From: Lewinellaceae bacterium
Lineage (GTDB): Bacteria; Bacteroidota; Bacteroidia; Chitinophagales; Saprospiraceae
Length of the DNA: 64,000 nucleotides
Direction of reading: 5' to 3'
Assembly: GCA_020636025.1 (NCBI GenBank)
Contig: JACJYQ010000005.1
Span: 372,001 to 436,000 of the forward strand
This document shows, piece by piece, positions 53,701 through 61,636 of this stretch. The translations under genes and the position numbers were made by a program. The notes beneath the pieces are model-generated. The model saw only the letters and a program-made list of their open reading frames with translations, had not been told where the DNA came from and did no database searches. Position 1 is the stretch's first letter. Every line of letters starts with the position of its first letter.

Positions 53701-55108
53701 TAAAATCATTGCCTTCCGGACATGGATCAGGCACATTGCAATCCGGACAAAACTGGTGCAAATCGTAACTGGCTGGTTGCGTAGCCGGAATTGCTGCCGT
53801 ACTTGTTGCTGTACTAAATACATTGGTCAAATCAGCTATGGTACGGAATGGATTTGCCACCAACGTGGATTCAACCAAAAGCGTATCCATAAATCCGCAG
53901 CTGTCGGCCATAGCACCATCCATGGTCATTTTCCACATGAAAATATCCAAAGCACCATTTGAGGCAGTCCCCGTGAAATAAAGCGAGTCACCAATGGCGA
54001 CGGCCTGGCTTGGTGCAAAATTGTTCGCTGAAAGTCCAACAGGTGTGTTTTCTGTCAAAATCCGACCCCACAGCGGCAGGCCGTCCTTGTCTGTTTTAAA
54101 CACGATGTGCTGGCTGCTGTCTTGTTGTCCGTAAATGACAAAGCCATCGGGAACTGTGAGCAATTTCAATACAGCTGCCTGTACCGAATAGCTGCGCACC
54201 CATTGCAGGTTTCCATTGAAATCTGTCTTTTGCAGGTAAATGGTATCATTGCCCACTCCGCCAATCATCAGTTCATTTGAGCCTACGTAAGCTGAAATGA
54301 GTGAAGTGCTATCCGCCACAAGATCGCGGCCCAGGAAGGAAACATCTATCAGGGTATCCAGGTGGTTCATGTGTGCCCAAACTGGATCCAGATTGCCCGC
54401 GTCAAAACGCATGAGCAATTCTCTGGTGTGCACCAGATTGAAATTGCCATTGCGGCAAGCCGCTGTTCCGGTGGCGTAAAGTGCACCGTTCACATAGATC
54501 ATTTTGGAGATCGCATCGGAAGATACGTATTGATATCGCTTGGCAAGACCAGGGTTAAACTGGCCGTTTGCCCTGTTTATTTCGATAATTTCTATGTCCT
54601 TTTCACCGCTTCCCAGCTGCGAGCTTTGATACAGGAAGTAATTCCCTCCGGGGCCATTCTCCACAATGCCCGCAACATTGGGGTTGTTGCTGCTGATCTG
54701 ATGTGCCCATTGGATATTTTGATTGATCGGATTGAATTTAAAGACAAATGCTTTACTCAGTCCCGGAAAGCCCTGGGTACCACAGCCAACGATCATGCCA
54801 TCCGAGTCTTCAATGATCTGGCTCGGCGTCACAGGTTCAAAACCATTAACCTGAAAAACTTTTGACCACAATATGATGCCTGAAGTGGACATCTTTTGAA
54901 TGAAAGTTTTGTTGCCGTCCCGGCCGGCGATATACAGGTTGTCATCGCTGCTTTTTATGATGGCAGTTCCGTATTCTGCCTGAAAATCGGTTCCGAATGT
55001 TTTGAAAAAAGTAGGAGATGGGCAGTCCATATCTCCCTGACTAAAAATAACTGAATTGTGCAGGAGGAAGGCGAGCACAACCAAAAGGTGTTTGGATTGT
55101 GGAAACAT
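50720..55108 (-). CDS. Giant T9SS-exported repeat protein (adhesin-like)
   Basis: A 1,462-residue protein. The start at 55108 gives a signal peptide (MFPQSKHLLVVLAFLLHNSVIFSQ). The N-terminal ~450 residues have beta-propeller-like repeats (SSDDNLYIAGRDGNKTFIQKM, GDSLYFTGTASNGALDIFMWK). An Ig-like/CARDB-like region follows, then an Ig-like unit with LDAGAGFFKYQWSNGATTQT. Nine repeats of about 55 residues come next, each with FCPGxSVxIxGxxYxxPG and CDTxxxYTLEWLP. An HYR-like domain (CPFNVNVITAPG...EVCYTATDSCG) and a final beta domain precede the type A sorting domain (ILLYPNPTSGNLFADL, LRVLDSRGLIVLND, LPAGLYTLEIISENG). Regular Cys pairs suggest disulfide-stabilised stalks. A surface adhesin or matrix protein is likely. 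Confidence 0.9.
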   Translation of the reverse strand: MFPQSKHLLVVLAFLLHNSVIFSQGDMDCPSPTFFKTFGTDFQAEYGTAIIKSSDDNLYIAGRDGNKTFIQKMSTSGIILWSKVFQVNGFEPVTPSQIIEDSDGMIVGCGTQGFPGLSKAFVFKFNPINQNIQWAHQISSNNPNVAGIVENGPGGNYFLYQSSQLGSGEKDIEIIEINRANGQFNPGLAKRYQYVSSDAISKMIYVNGALYATGTAACRNGNFNLVHTRELLMRFDAGNLDPVWAHMNHLDTLIDVSFLGRDLVADSTSLISAYVGSNELMIGGVGNDTIYLQKTDFNGNLQWVRSYSVQAAVLKLLTVPDGFVIYGQQDSSQHIVFKTDKDGLPLWGRILTENTPVGLSANNFAPSQAVAIGDSLYFTGTASNGALDIFMWKMTMDGAMADSCGFMDTLLVESTLVANPFRTIADLTNVFSTATSTAAIPATQPASYDLHQFCPDCNVPDPCPEGNDFTVAINDVYCENGEVNMQFTICELDGGEIPALTITFFNADPYTSPADAIGSYDYDPMTNDSCWSIELNDLEGMFGPAFVQSGAQIFAVVNVPENAGTPFNIDDFPLSAEAECNYLNNIDSVTVQIPDSPTLELGPDQTVCPNQGATLDAGAGFFKYQWSNGATTQTTTVNFSGQFRVTVTDFCGFRQTDTVQVQVLQSPQVQENGSFCPGKSVTIRGFTFDQPGIFQETLPGLNNDCDTIATFFIDQLPYENQTEIIQFCPGESVTINGITYTNSDLARDTIPGTIGCDTIVLYFLNQLPAPFKFDTAYICPGDSVLVGNIWYDTPGLVFDTIPATGPVGCDTVIRVDIFLLPQITILDTVEFCPGTSVTIQGQVYDQPGTASFILPNTGGGCDTLLEYTLLWLPSPMREDTIAFCQGSSVTIGGNTYTDPGTVQITVPGGLPGACDTLVTYTLEWIPGPQLTDTIRFCPGTSVEIDGISYTQPGVVLSTIMGNGGDCDTMITYTLEWLPAPMRDEIIQFCPGTSVDIDGVLYDQPGTVMSTITGVGGCDTLVTYTLEWLPYETASEMLFFCPGQTVVIGGNSYTQPGTVLDTIASTTGSCDTIKTYTLEFSPLPTRDETVEFCIGESVVLGGQTYTQPGTVTLTVPGASGACDTVVTYTLQYLDPGPSTLVATCPFNVNVITAPGTGPVVVDYQQPTATSDCVCPGIEWTLTAGLASGSLFPPGMTEVCYTATDSCGSIDECCFRVMVREEEPCETKTIGCIQYEIIEITSNADQEYTYHIRVTNNCSNKLIYTAIQLPDGVVATSPVSNSTFVSTDGREYLVRNPNFAPFYSIRFKSTTDSISNGESTEFECTLPNKSHPTFMRVITKLYPQTYYETTLNTFNCPIGVSVQSDNRNGQSEGITERIDADKAILLYPNPTSGNLFADLSDWSGERLNLRVLDSRGLIVLNDRVVADHDAKQISLPTGLPAGLYTLEIISENGERSVGRFILAW

Positions 55109-55339
55109 GATAAAAAGGTGATTGGAATGAGATGATTGAGAAATTGGTTGTTTGGAGCTGTATAGAATATTGTCCTCAAACATACTGAGTGCCTGATAAA
55201 TGCCCACATTCAAAATAGCGAAATGTCATGGAGGCGATCAATTATACCATGATTCAATTGATTTGTGTGATTTGGCTGATTAAAACCCTGAGTATCTCGG
55301 TACAGTTTGATTTTTGGATTGAGTAAAGATTTACCGTTG

Positions 55340-55726
55340 TTATTCTTCAAACCATACTTTCGTTTGGTTATCTGAATCGCCATTGTAATTGATCAATATT
55401 TCTTCTCCGGCGGGTATGTCTTTGATACAATAAAAATCGATGGTTTGCTCTTCAAAATCCATCCCGTACTCCGCGTTTGGCGTGTAGGAATGATTGTACA
55501 ATGATCCATAGCCCAGGCAAAAGGCAAACCATTCGCCTTCCTCCCCCCAATCGAAATAGTAGTCGTCGAGTACGGTTTGACGAACATTGGCCAGTTCAGA
55601 TTTGGGGAACAGCAGGATTGGACAAACCTCGATGACTTCACCGGCTTCAATATCGCGACCGGCAAATACTCCTTTCCCATGAGTATCTGAATTGGCTACG
55701 AAAATTGGAGCTTGTTGAAGACTCAT
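55340..55726 (-). CDS. SET domain protein (putative lysine methyltransferase)
   Basis: A 128-residue protein that is nearly all SET domain: the N-terminal SET-I strand GKGVFAGRDIEAGEVIEVCP, the SAM/substrate motif YNHSYTPNAEYG (NHS in place of the usual NH(S/D)C) and the C-terminal GEEILINYNGD. Post-SET cysteines are absent. Stand-alone SET proteins of this size occur in many bacteria; substrates are mostly unknown. It lies 131 bases after dapA on the same strand with word repeats (cataattcataattca) directly before the ATG, so it may be transcribed separately. A housekeeping protein-modifying role is only a guess. Confidence 0.88.
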   Translation of the reverse strand: MSLQQAPIFVANSDTHGKGVFAGRDIEAGEVIEVCPILLFPKSELANVRQTVLDDYYFDWGEEGEWFAFCLGYGSLYNHSYTPNAEYGMDFEEQTIDFYCIKDIPAGEEILINYNGDSDNQTKVWFEE

Positions 55727-55760
55727 TTTTTGAATTATGAATTATGAATGATGAATTATC
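55727..55760. repeat. Word repeat directly before the SET gene start
   Basis: On the plus strand gaattatgaattatg-aatgatgaattat ends five bases before the SET start codon on the minus strand. It is another case of a short word array flush with a CDS boundary. Confidence 0.7.
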
Positions 55761-55856
55761 AGTACTACTAAGAACTGATTTCATAAAGGTATTCCGATAC
55801 GACTTACTTAATATACAACTTAATAAAAGGAAGAAGTATTGAGAGCATACTTGCCA

Positions 55857-56741
55857 TTAAATCCTGTCTAATACCTGTTTGATGGCAGCCTGGCCAGCAT
55901 CCGACATGGGAACCAGTGGCAGCCGTACTTCTTTGCCACAAATTCCCTGTAGTTCGAGTGATGCTTTTACCCCCGATGGATTGCCTTCTGCAAACAGCAA
56001 CCTGTACAATTCCAGCAATTTGAAATTCTGTTTTTGCGCATGCGGCAAATCTCCCTTGAGAGCAGCTCGCACCATATCGGTAAACGGTTCCGGAAGTGTG
56101 TTGGCGATCACTGAAATTACGCCATCTCCTCCACAGCCAATCAAAGGCAAGGTGATAAAATCATCACCGCTCAACAGCATGAAACCATCCGGACGACCTT
56201 TCAAAATGGTCATCGACTGATATACATCGTTTGCTGCTTCCTTGATGGCGATGAACTTTTTATTGGCGTGAGCCAGGCGCAATGTCGTTTCCGCCTCAAG
56301 ATTGGATGCTGTACGACTTGGGACGTTGTAAATAATGATGGGACGCGGAGACGCCTCCACCAAGGCCATGTAGTGCTGAAAAATGCCTTCCTGACTGGGC
56401 TTGTTATACGCCGGACTGCTTGCCAACAATGCGTCAATGCCGTCAAAGTTGAAATTTTGCACCTTTCTTACGAGTGCGGCAGTATTATTTCCACCAAACA
56501 CCCCTACCACCAGAGGCACCCTCCCATTATTAGTCTTTATCGTAAAATCGATGATTTGGCGATGCTCTTCTTCGCTGATGGTATTGGCTTCTCCGGTTGT
56601 TCCCAGGCTAACCAGGAATTCAACGCCTCCACCGATAACGTGTTCTATTAGGCGACCCAGGCTATCCCAGTCGATCTCGCCATTTTTGAATGGAGTGACC
56701 AAAGCCACTCCGGTCCCCCGTAATTGTTGTTGAAGACTCAT
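55857..56741 (-). CDS. dapA: 4-hydroxy-tetrahydrodipicolinate synthase
   Basis: A 294-residue TIM-barrel enzyme condensing pyruvate with aspartate semialdehyde, the first committed step of lysine and diaminopimelate synthesis. Visible features are GTGVALVTPF at the first strand, the GTTGEA pyruvate-binding loop near 47-52, the catalytic Tyr138 in IIIYNVPSRT and the Schiff-base Lys167 in FIAIKEAAND. SGDD follows in the seventh strand. The full family length is present. It starts three bases after the upstream DUF6913-type gene, so translation is likely coupled, and belongs to the accA-DUF6913-dapA operon. Confidence 0.96.
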   Translation of the reverse strand: MSLQQQLRGTGVALVTPFKNGEIDWDSLGRLIEHVIGGGVEFLVSLGTTGEANTISEEEHRQIIDFTIKTNNGRVPLVVGVFGGNNTAALVRKVQNFNFDGIDALLASSPAYNKPSQEGIFQHYMALVEASPRPIIIYNVPSRTASNLEAETTLRLAHANKKFIAIKEAANDVYQSMTILKGRPDGFMLLSGDDFITLPLIGCGGDGVISVIANTLPEPFTDMVRAALKGDLPHAQKQNFKLLELYRLLFAEGNPSGVKASLELQGICGKEVRLPLVPMSDAGQAAIKQVLDRI

Positions 56742-56744
56742 GAT

Positions 56745-57278
56745 TTATGTTGTGAGGACAATTTTATCCAGATAAATTTTCAGTTGCTCGGCAAAGAATG
56801 CAATGCCTTTCCCTTCTGGCAATTCCAGTTGAATGTCGAAATCATTGGAGCGTTCAGTAGCCAATCCGATTTTCATGGCTGCCGGTGAAGCGGCTGCCAT
56901 CCATTCCAATGGTCCAAGGTCCTTGGGGTTATAGCTCAGTAATAAATCGAATTTTGTTTCCAAAAAAACCTTTGCTTTTTCACTCTTTTTGGGTACTCCC
57001 AGCCAGTCTAATTCTTTCAGGAAAAAAAAATCGAAGGCTTGATCTTCTGGGGCCTGTTTGCTGTTGAAAAAGCCAAGCAAATGTACTTTTTTCCCATTCT
57101 TCGCGAGTTGCTTTGACAGTTCGATCGCTTCCTTTTTGTTGGTGTTGGTTTCTGCATCAAAAAGCAGCCCGACAGTCTTTGCGCTATCGATCGTATGGGT
57201 TTTGCGCTTGCGATTCTGCGAAGCAAGTAATTTCCCAAGGGCGTTTTTGAATAAGGCAACGCGGATCTTTTCAATCAT
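56745..57278 (-). CDS. DUF6913-like hypothetical protein
   Basis: A 177-residue cytoplasmic protein. A basic N-terminus (LASQNRKRKTHTID) leads into an alternating helix-strand pattern with KTVGLLFDAETNTNKKEAIE, KKVHLLGFFNSKQ, FDLLLSYNPKDLGPLEWMAAAS and a hydrophobic end (GIAFFAEQLKIYLDKIV). It resembles the Bacteroidota-specific DUF6913 family, which usually lies beside dapA, as here. No catalytic residues are evident. Operon position between accA (34 bases) and dapA (3 bases) suggests steady housekeeping expression. Function unknown. Confidence 0.8.
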   Translation of the reverse strand: MIEKIRVALFKNALGKLLASQNRKRKTHTIDSAKTVGLLFDAETNTNKKEAIELSKQLAKNGKKVHLLGFFNSKQAPEDQAFDFFFLKELDWLGVPKKSEKAKVFLETKFDLLLSYNPKDLGPLEWMAAASPAAMKIGLATERSNDFDIQLELPEGKGIAFFAEQLKIYLDKIVLTT

Positions 57279-57312
57279 GGAACCGGGGATTCAATATTTC
57301 GGAAAGCAACAT

Positions 57313-58296
57313 TTACTTGGACCTGGCTTCCGTTTCCGGAAGAGTGCGGTAATGTCCCATTTTGCTGTACTTGTCAATCCGTGTCAGAATACGCTTTTCT
57401 GGATCCTGAGGCATCAGTTTTGCCAACTCCTTTTTGATATGCTGCTTCAATGTCTCTGCCATCTGTTCCGGGGCGTTGTGAGCGCCACCTTCTGGTTCTT
57501 TCAGTATGTCGTCAATGAGTCCAAACTTCAACATATTGTCGGCATCGAGTTTCAAAGCGTCGGCGGCCTGCTCTTTGAAATCCCACGAATGCCAGAGAAT
57601 GGAAGAGCAGGATTCAGGCGAAATGACCGAGTACCAGGTGTATTCAAGCATGAAAACCCGGTCGCCCAGTCCGATGCCCAAAGCACCACCGGAGGCGCCC
57701 TCACCGATTACATAGCAAAGAATGGGTACTTTTAATTGAGCCATTTCAAACAGGTTGCGCGCAATGGCTTCTGCCTGTCCGCGCTCTTCAGCTTCCAGGC
57801 CTGGGAAAGCCCCTGGAGTATCTATCAGCGTTACAACCGGGAACCCGAAACGCTCGGCCATTTTCATCATCCTGAGCGCTTTGCGATACCCTTCCGGATT
57901 GGCCATCCCGAAATTGCGGTATTGCCGCATCTTGGTATTCACCCCTTTCTGATGACCAATTACCATCACCGTTTGGCCATCCAGAGTAGCCAGGCCGCTT
58001 ACAATGGCATGGTCATCACCTGCATAGCGGTCGCCGTGCAGTTCAATGAATTTTTCAAAAATGGTGGTAACATAATACAATGTATATGGCCGGTCGGGGT
58101 GGCGGGAAAGCTGCACTTTTTGCCAGCCGTTCAGGTTTGAAAAAATCTCTTTTCGCTTGGTGTCGATCTTGCCTTCGAGCTCACGCACCATCTCAGTAAC
58201 ATCCAATTCGCCTTTTTCGCCCACTTCTCTGAGTTTCTCCAATTGTTCGTACAAGGCTTCCAGAGGTTTCTCAAAATCCATAAAAGTCATGGCCAT
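57313..58296 (-). CDS. accA: Acetyl-CoA carboxylase carboxyltransferase, alpha subunit
   Basis: A 327-residue subunit that, with AccD, transfers carboxyl from carboxybiotin to acetyl-CoA, giving malonyl-CoA for fatty-acid synthesis. It begins MAMTFMDFEKPLEALYEQLEKL; either the first or third residue may be the start. The crotonase-like core shows GDRYAGDDHAIVSGLATLDG, GHQKGVNTKMRQYRNFG, the conserved TLIDTPGAFPGLEAEERGQ stretch and GEGASGGALGIGLGDRV, with SVISPESCSSILW. Length matches the family. It is the first gene of accA-DUF6913-dapA and is divergent from the pRiA4b-type gene. Confidence 0.97.
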   Translation of the reverse strand: MAMTFMDFEKPLEALYEQLEKLREVGEKGELDVTEMVRELEGKIDTKRKEIFSNLNGWQKVQLSRHPDRPYTLYYVTTIFEKFIELHGDRYAGDDHAIVSGLATLDGQTVMVIGHQKGVNTKMRQYRNFGMANPEGYRKALRMMKMAERFGFPVVTLIDTPGAFPGLEAEERGQAEAIARNLFEMAQLKVPILCYVIGEGASGGALGIGLGDRVFMLEYTWYSVISPESCSSILWHSWDFKEQAADALKLDADNMLKFGLIDDILKEPEGGAHNAPEQMAETLKQHIKKELAKLMPQDPEKRILTRIDKYSKMGHYRTLPETEARSK

Positions 58297-58399
58297 AACA
58301 ATACCGAACAGGGTTTAGAACAAATTCGGGCGACAAAGGTAACCCGATATACGCTGATTTTAGAGTGTCAATATTTTTGATATTTTTTCTGGGGTAAAA

Positions 58400-58432
58400 T
58401 TGATGTTTTGGAGATATCATAGCATAAATTTG
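58400..58432 (+). promoter_or_regulatory. Promoter of the pRiA4b ORF-3 gene
   Basis: TTG (58400-58402), 22 bases, then TAAATTTG (58425-58432), exact -7 match. It lies 15 bases before the ATG at 58448 and downstream of the in-frame TTG that would lengthen the protein, which supports the later start. Confidence 0.65.
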
Positions 58433-58447
58433 GAAAAATATTTCAGC

Positions 58448-59038
58448 ATGAGTAAAATTCTCGAAATTGATATTGAACTGCATCGCAGTAAACCGAAAAT
58501 CTGGCGGCGTGTGCTTGTACCCGACAGCATGACTTTTCACAAACTTCATTACACCATCCAATTTGCCATGGGCTGGACGAATAGCCATCTTCACCAGTTC
58601 GCCCTTGGTAAACATGAGCGTACAATAGGGATACCTCATGAAGATGACTTTTCTAAAGTAGAGGACAGCCGAAAGATCAAAATCAACTCCCTTTTGAAAG
58701 CGCCCAAAGACAAAATCCTGTACGAATACGATTTTGGAGATGGCTGGGAACACATCGTAGAACTTAAAAAAGTGCATGAACCGGAAAACGGGAAAAGATA
58801 TCCTGTCCTGATCGGCGGCGCTATGGCTTGCCCGCCGGAGGATTGCGGGGGTATCTGGGGTTACCAGAGCCTGGTAAAAACAATGGCTAAAAAAAACTCC
58901 AAAGAATACAAAGAACTTGTTGAATGGCTCGGCGGAGAATTCGACCCCGAAAAATTCGATCCGAAAGAGATCAACGAGGCATTTTTCAAAAATTTCGAAC
59001 AGGAAATGGAGGAATGGGATCAGTTTGCAGGGTTCTGA
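58448..59038 (+). CDS. Plasmid pRiA4b ORF-3 family protein
   Basis: A 196-residue protein. The family signature is clear: LEIDIELHRSKPKIWRRVLVPDSMTFHKLHYTIQFAMGWTNSHLHQF (given here only for its key parts IWRRVLVP, LHYTIQFAMGW and HLHQF), FLYEYDFGDGWEH-like ILYEYDFGDGWEHIVEL, and CPPEDCGGIWGYQ. These proteins are found on plasmids and chromosomes and as passengers of some insertion sequences (IS1096 TnpR-like). Biochemical role is unknown. A promoter lies directly upstream and no transposase is near, so it looks like a resident single gene. Confidence 0.9.
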   Translation: MSKILEIDIELHRSKPKIWRRVLVPDSMTFHKLHYTIQFAMGWTNSHLHQFALGKHERTIGIPHEDDFSKVEDSRKIKINSLLKAPKDKILYEYDFGDGWEHIVELKKVHEPENGKRYPVLIGGAMACPPEDCGGIWGYQSLVKTMAKKNSKEYKELVEWLGGEFDPEKFDPKEINEAFFKNFEQEMEEWDQFAGF

Positions 59039-59155
59039 TTACGCTTCCGTTTGTGATGTTTCTGCAATAGTACCGCGAGCATATTGGTAGCGCAACAAAC
59101 TAAAAGTCAATTATTTACAATTGAGAATACAACGTTGACAACAACAGCCGATGAG

Positions 59156-60286
59156 ATGGACATTTCAACAGCCAAATCAAGCAAAACCGTTGTTGCAGAA
59201 GCCCCTGGGCGCATCAACATCATAGGTGAGCATACCGATTACAACGATGGCTTTGTGTTGCCAGCAGCCATTGATAAAAAGCTAAGCTTGCGTTTGAAGT
59301 TGAATGGCACTGACTCAGAGGTCAACCTGACTGCCAATGATTTGAACGAGCAATATACATTCGATCTCAAGGACTTTCATCCGGTCAGTTTGGGATGGCC
59401 AAACTATGCGATGGGTGTGGTTCACGAGCTACAAAAAATCGGAGCCAACTTAAGCGGCTTCGATGCTGGATTTAATAGTGACATTCCGATAGGAAGTGGC
59501 ATAAGCTCTTCTGCAGCATTGGAATGCAGCTTTGCCGTTGCCCTTAACCATCTGTTCGATGTAGATTTTGACAATTGGCAACTTATCAAAGCCTCTCAAT
59601 TGGCTGAGCATAATTTTGCCGGTATCAAGTGTGGCATCATGGATCAATTTGCCAGTATGATGGGGAAAAAGGAAAAGGCCATGTTGCTGGATTGCAGAAG
59701 TCTTGACTTTCAGTACTTCCCGCTGCAAATGGGAGAATACCGTTTGTTGCTTCTTAATACAAATGTTTCCCATTCATTGGCATCCTCCGAGTACAATACC
59801 CGAAGGGCAGAATGCGAGGAGGGCATAGCCATCTTGCAAAAGGCAAACGAAGGGATCAAAAACTTAAGAGATGTGAGCCTGGGAAGCGTTTTAGCCGCCA
59901 GAAATAGTCTCCCAAAACATATTTTCAAACGTTGTCATCACGTGGTTTCAGAGAACCAAAGGGTGATGGCTGCCACAAATGCCTTATTGGAAGAAAACTA
60001 TGTTCTACTGGGGGACCTTATGTATCAATCCCACTACAGCTTGCAAAACGATTATGAAGTAAGCTGTCCGGAGCTGAATTTCCTGGTAGAAAAGACCTTG
60101 AGCAAAGGCTACATCTTAGGCAGCAGAATGATGGGCGGCGGCTTTGGCGGCTGTACCATCAACATCATTGAAAATAAAATGATTGATGAGTTTTGGGATG
60201 AGGTGTCGACACAATATAAGGGACATTTTGGCATCGATCTGTCTCCTATTGAAGTAGCCATTGGAGATGGTGCGCGAGTCATTTAG
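59156..60286 (+). CDS. galK: Galactokinase
   Basis: A 376-residue GHMP-family kinase that phosphorylates galactose in the Leloir pathway. The galactokinase signature is EAPGRINIIGEHTDYNDG near the N-terminus. The GHMP phosphate-binding loop is PIGSGISSSAALE, the catalytic-base region is AGIKCGIMDQFASMMG, and the third motif is MMGGGFGGCTI. The ATG at 59156 leaves 16 residues before PGR, rather short; in-frame TTG codons at 59135 and 59084 would give a more usual or longer N-terminus, so the start is open. No galT or galE is adjacent. The stop is followed by 184 bases with no gene, then the tRNA-Asp promoter. Confidence 0.94.
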   Translation: MDISTAKSSKTVVAEAPGRINIIGEHTDYNDGFVLPAAIDKKLSLRLKLNGTDSEVNLTANDLNEQYTFDLKDFHPVSLGWPNYAMGVVHELQKIGANLSGFDAGFNSDIPIGSGISSSAALECSFAVALNHLFDVDFDNWQLIKASQLAEHNFAGIKCGIMDQFASMMGKKEKAMLLDCRSLDFQYFPLQMGEYRLLLLNTNVSHSLASSEYNTRRAECEEGIAILQKANEGIKNLRDVSLGSVLAARNSLPKHIFKRCHHVVSENQRVMAATNALLEENYVLLGDLMYQSHYSLQNDYEVSCPELNFLVEKTLSKGYILGSRMMGGGFGGCTINIIENKMIDEFWDEVSTQYKGHFGIDLSPIEVAIGDGARVI

Positions 60287-60470
60287 CGCTCAATTTGGGT
60301 AAAAAACATGTCCTTGGCTTGGAGGTTTTATTGAATTAGATTTATTACTGGTTTCGTAAGTTTTGATTTTGTTTGAAGGTCTAAATAATTGAAGCAAAGC
60401 TATTTTCATCTGAACTAACTTTTCCGAAAAACACCTGATTCTCTTTTTTAAATTTTTTTTGAAAAAAAAT

Positions 60471-60502
60471 TTGACGCTTTGGAAATCTTGGATTTACCTT
60501 TG
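60471..60502 (+). promoter_or_regulatory. tRNA-Asp promoter
   Basis: TTG (60471-60473), 21 bases, then TACCTTTG (60495-60502), an exact -7 match, 14 bases before the mature tRNA start. The downstream tRNA-like copies have no such element. Confidence 0.8.
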
Positions 60503-60516
60503 CAGCCGCTTAAAAA

Positions 60517-60590
60517 GGATTGGTAGTTCAGTTGGTTAGAATGCCGCCCTGTCACGGCGGAGGTCGCGGGTTCGAGTCCCGTCCAGTCCG
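60517..60590 (+). tRNA. tRNA-Asp (GTC)
   Basis: A 74-base cloverleaf. Acceptor ggattgg pairs with ccagtcc (one G:U). The anticodon stem is ccgcc / ggcgg around ctgtcac, giving anticodon GTC. The T arm is cgggttcgagtcccg, and the discriminator is G. CCA is not encoded. It is the only one of four copies with an intact acceptor and anticodon stem, and it carries the promoter. A terminator hairpin follows at once. Confidence 0.96.
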
Positions 60591-60591
60591 C

Positions 60592-60621
60592 AAAAGGCTC
60601 TCAGTTTTGAGAGCCTTTTTT
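60592..60621 (+). terminator. tRNA-Asp terminator
   Basis: aaaaggctctca pairs with tgagagcctttt around a 4-base loop, followed by T. Near-copies follow the other tRNA segments at 60960-60989, 61328-61356 and 61696-61724; they differ in loop bases, and the last has one stem change. Confidence 0.88.
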
Positions 60622-60646
60622 GTTTGTACCCCAAAAAAACCTGGCG

Positions 60647-60900
60647 ATGTATTTCACTTACATACTTCAAAGTGAAGTGGACAAGTCTTTTTATATCGGT
60701 TACACTTCTGATCTCCAAAAGCGTTTATCAGGTCATAACGCAGGAATGAGTAGATATACCAGTAAAAAGGCCCCTTGAAAATTGTATATTTTGAATCATT
60801 CGAGACAAAGTCTGAAGCCATTAAGCGAGAGCTGTTTTTGAAACGGCAAAAAAGTCGGGAATTACTTATTCGCCTAATCGAAGGTAGTTCAGTTGGTTAG
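60647..60900 (+). pseudogene. GIY-YIG nuclease ORF, copy 1 (frameshifted)
   Basis: The start MYFTYILQSEVDKSFYIGYT is the same as in copies 2 and 3, but one G is missing near 60777 (ccccttgaaaa instead of ccccttggaaaa). This gives a stop after 43 codons. The rest of the sequence matches the intact copies up to the TAG in the tRNA-like segment. The truncated product would keep the GIY and YIG strands but lose the catalytic Glu region. Confidence 0.9.
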
Positions 60901-60958
60901 AATGCTGCTCTGTCACGGTCCCGAGGACTCGGGACGGGTTCGAGTCCCGTCCAGTCCG
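60883..60958 (+). pseudogene. tRNA-Asp-like segment 2 (no 5' acceptor strand)
   Basis: It matches the tRNA from base 6 onward. The preceding bases are atcgaa, which cannot pair with ccagtcc, and the anticodon stem is broken (ctgct / ggtcc). A palindrome, gtcccgag-ga-ctcgggac, replaces the variable-loop bases. It cannot fold as a normal tRNA. Confidence 0.88.
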
Positions 60959-61013
60959 CAAAAGGCTCTCAGTTTTGAGAGCCTTTTTTGTTTGTACCCA
61001 AAAAAACCTGGCG

Positions 61014-61268
61014 ATGTATTTCACTTACATACTTCAAAGTGAAGTGGACAAGTCTTTTTATATCGGTTACACTTCTGATCTCCAAAAGCGTTTATCAGGT
61101 CATAACGCAGGAATGAGTAGATATACCAGTAAAAAGGCCCCTTGGAAAATTGTATATTTTGAATCATTCGAGACAAAGTCTGAAGCCATTAAGCGAGAGC
61201 TGTTTTTGAAACGGCAAAAAAGTCGGGAATTACTTATTCGCCTAATCGAAGGTAGTTCAGTTGGTTAG
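61014..61268 (+). CDS. Small GIY-YIG nuclease family protein, copy 2
   Basis: An 84-residue protein of the YhbQ/UvrC-N type: YFTYILQS (GIY strand), FYIGYTSDLQKRLSGHN (YIG strand with the conserved Arg), then WKIVYFESFETKSEAIKRELFLKRQ with the probable catalytic Glu. The ATG at 61014 was chosen; an extension to 60975 would read through the terminator hairpin. The last six residues EGSSVG and the TAG stop are encoded by the D-arm region of the following tRNA-like segment, so ORF and tRNA sequence overlap by 18 bases. Such one-domain GIY-YIG proteins are common and multicopy in Bacteroidota, often near tRNA genes. Homing-type or repair activity is possible; none is shown. Confidence 0.88.
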   Translation: MYFTYILQSEVDKSFYIGYTSDLQKRLSGHNAGMSRYTSKKAPWKIVYFESFETKSEAIKRELFLKRQKSRELLIRLIEGSSVG

Positions 61269-61326
61269 AATGCTGCTCTGTCACGGTCCCGAGGACTCGG
61301 GACGGGTTCGAGTCCCGTCCAGTCCG
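61251..61326 (+). pseudogene. tRNA-Asp-like segment 3 (no 5' acceptor strand)
   Basis: Same as segment 2, with the identical palindrome and broken stems. The stop codon of GIY-YIG copy 2 is inside it. It is followed by a terminator with a changed loop (aac). Confidence 0.88.
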
Positions 61327-61381
61327 CAAAAGGCTCTCAAACTGAGAGCCTTTTTTGTTTGTACCCCAAAAAAACCTGGCG

Positions 61382-61636
61382 ATGTATTTCACTTACATAC
61401 TTCAAAGTGAAGTGGACAAGTCTTTTTATATCGGTTACACTTCTGATCTCCAAAAGCGTTTATCAGGTCATAACGCAGGAATGAGTAGATATACCAGTAA
61501 AAAGGCCCCTTGGAAAATTGTATATTTTGAATCATTTGAGACAAAGTCTGAAGCCATTAAGCGAGAGCTGTTTTTGAAACGGCAAAAAAGTCGGGAATTA
61601 CTTATTCGCCTAATCGAAGGTAGTTCAGTTGGTTAG
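61382..61636 (+). CDS. Small GIY-YIG nuclease family protein, copy 3
   Basis: An 84-residue protein with the same translation as copy 2. The DNA differs by single bases (for example tcatttgag against tcattcgag near 61535), showing very recent duplication or gene conversion. It again ends in EGSSVG inside the next tRNA-like segment. The intact state of two of three copies suggests either selection or simply too little time for decay. Confidence 0.88.
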   Translation: MYFTYILQSEVDKSFYIGYTSDLQKRLSGHNAGMSRYTSKKAPWKIVYFESFETKSEAIKRELFLKRQKSRELLIRLIEGSSVG

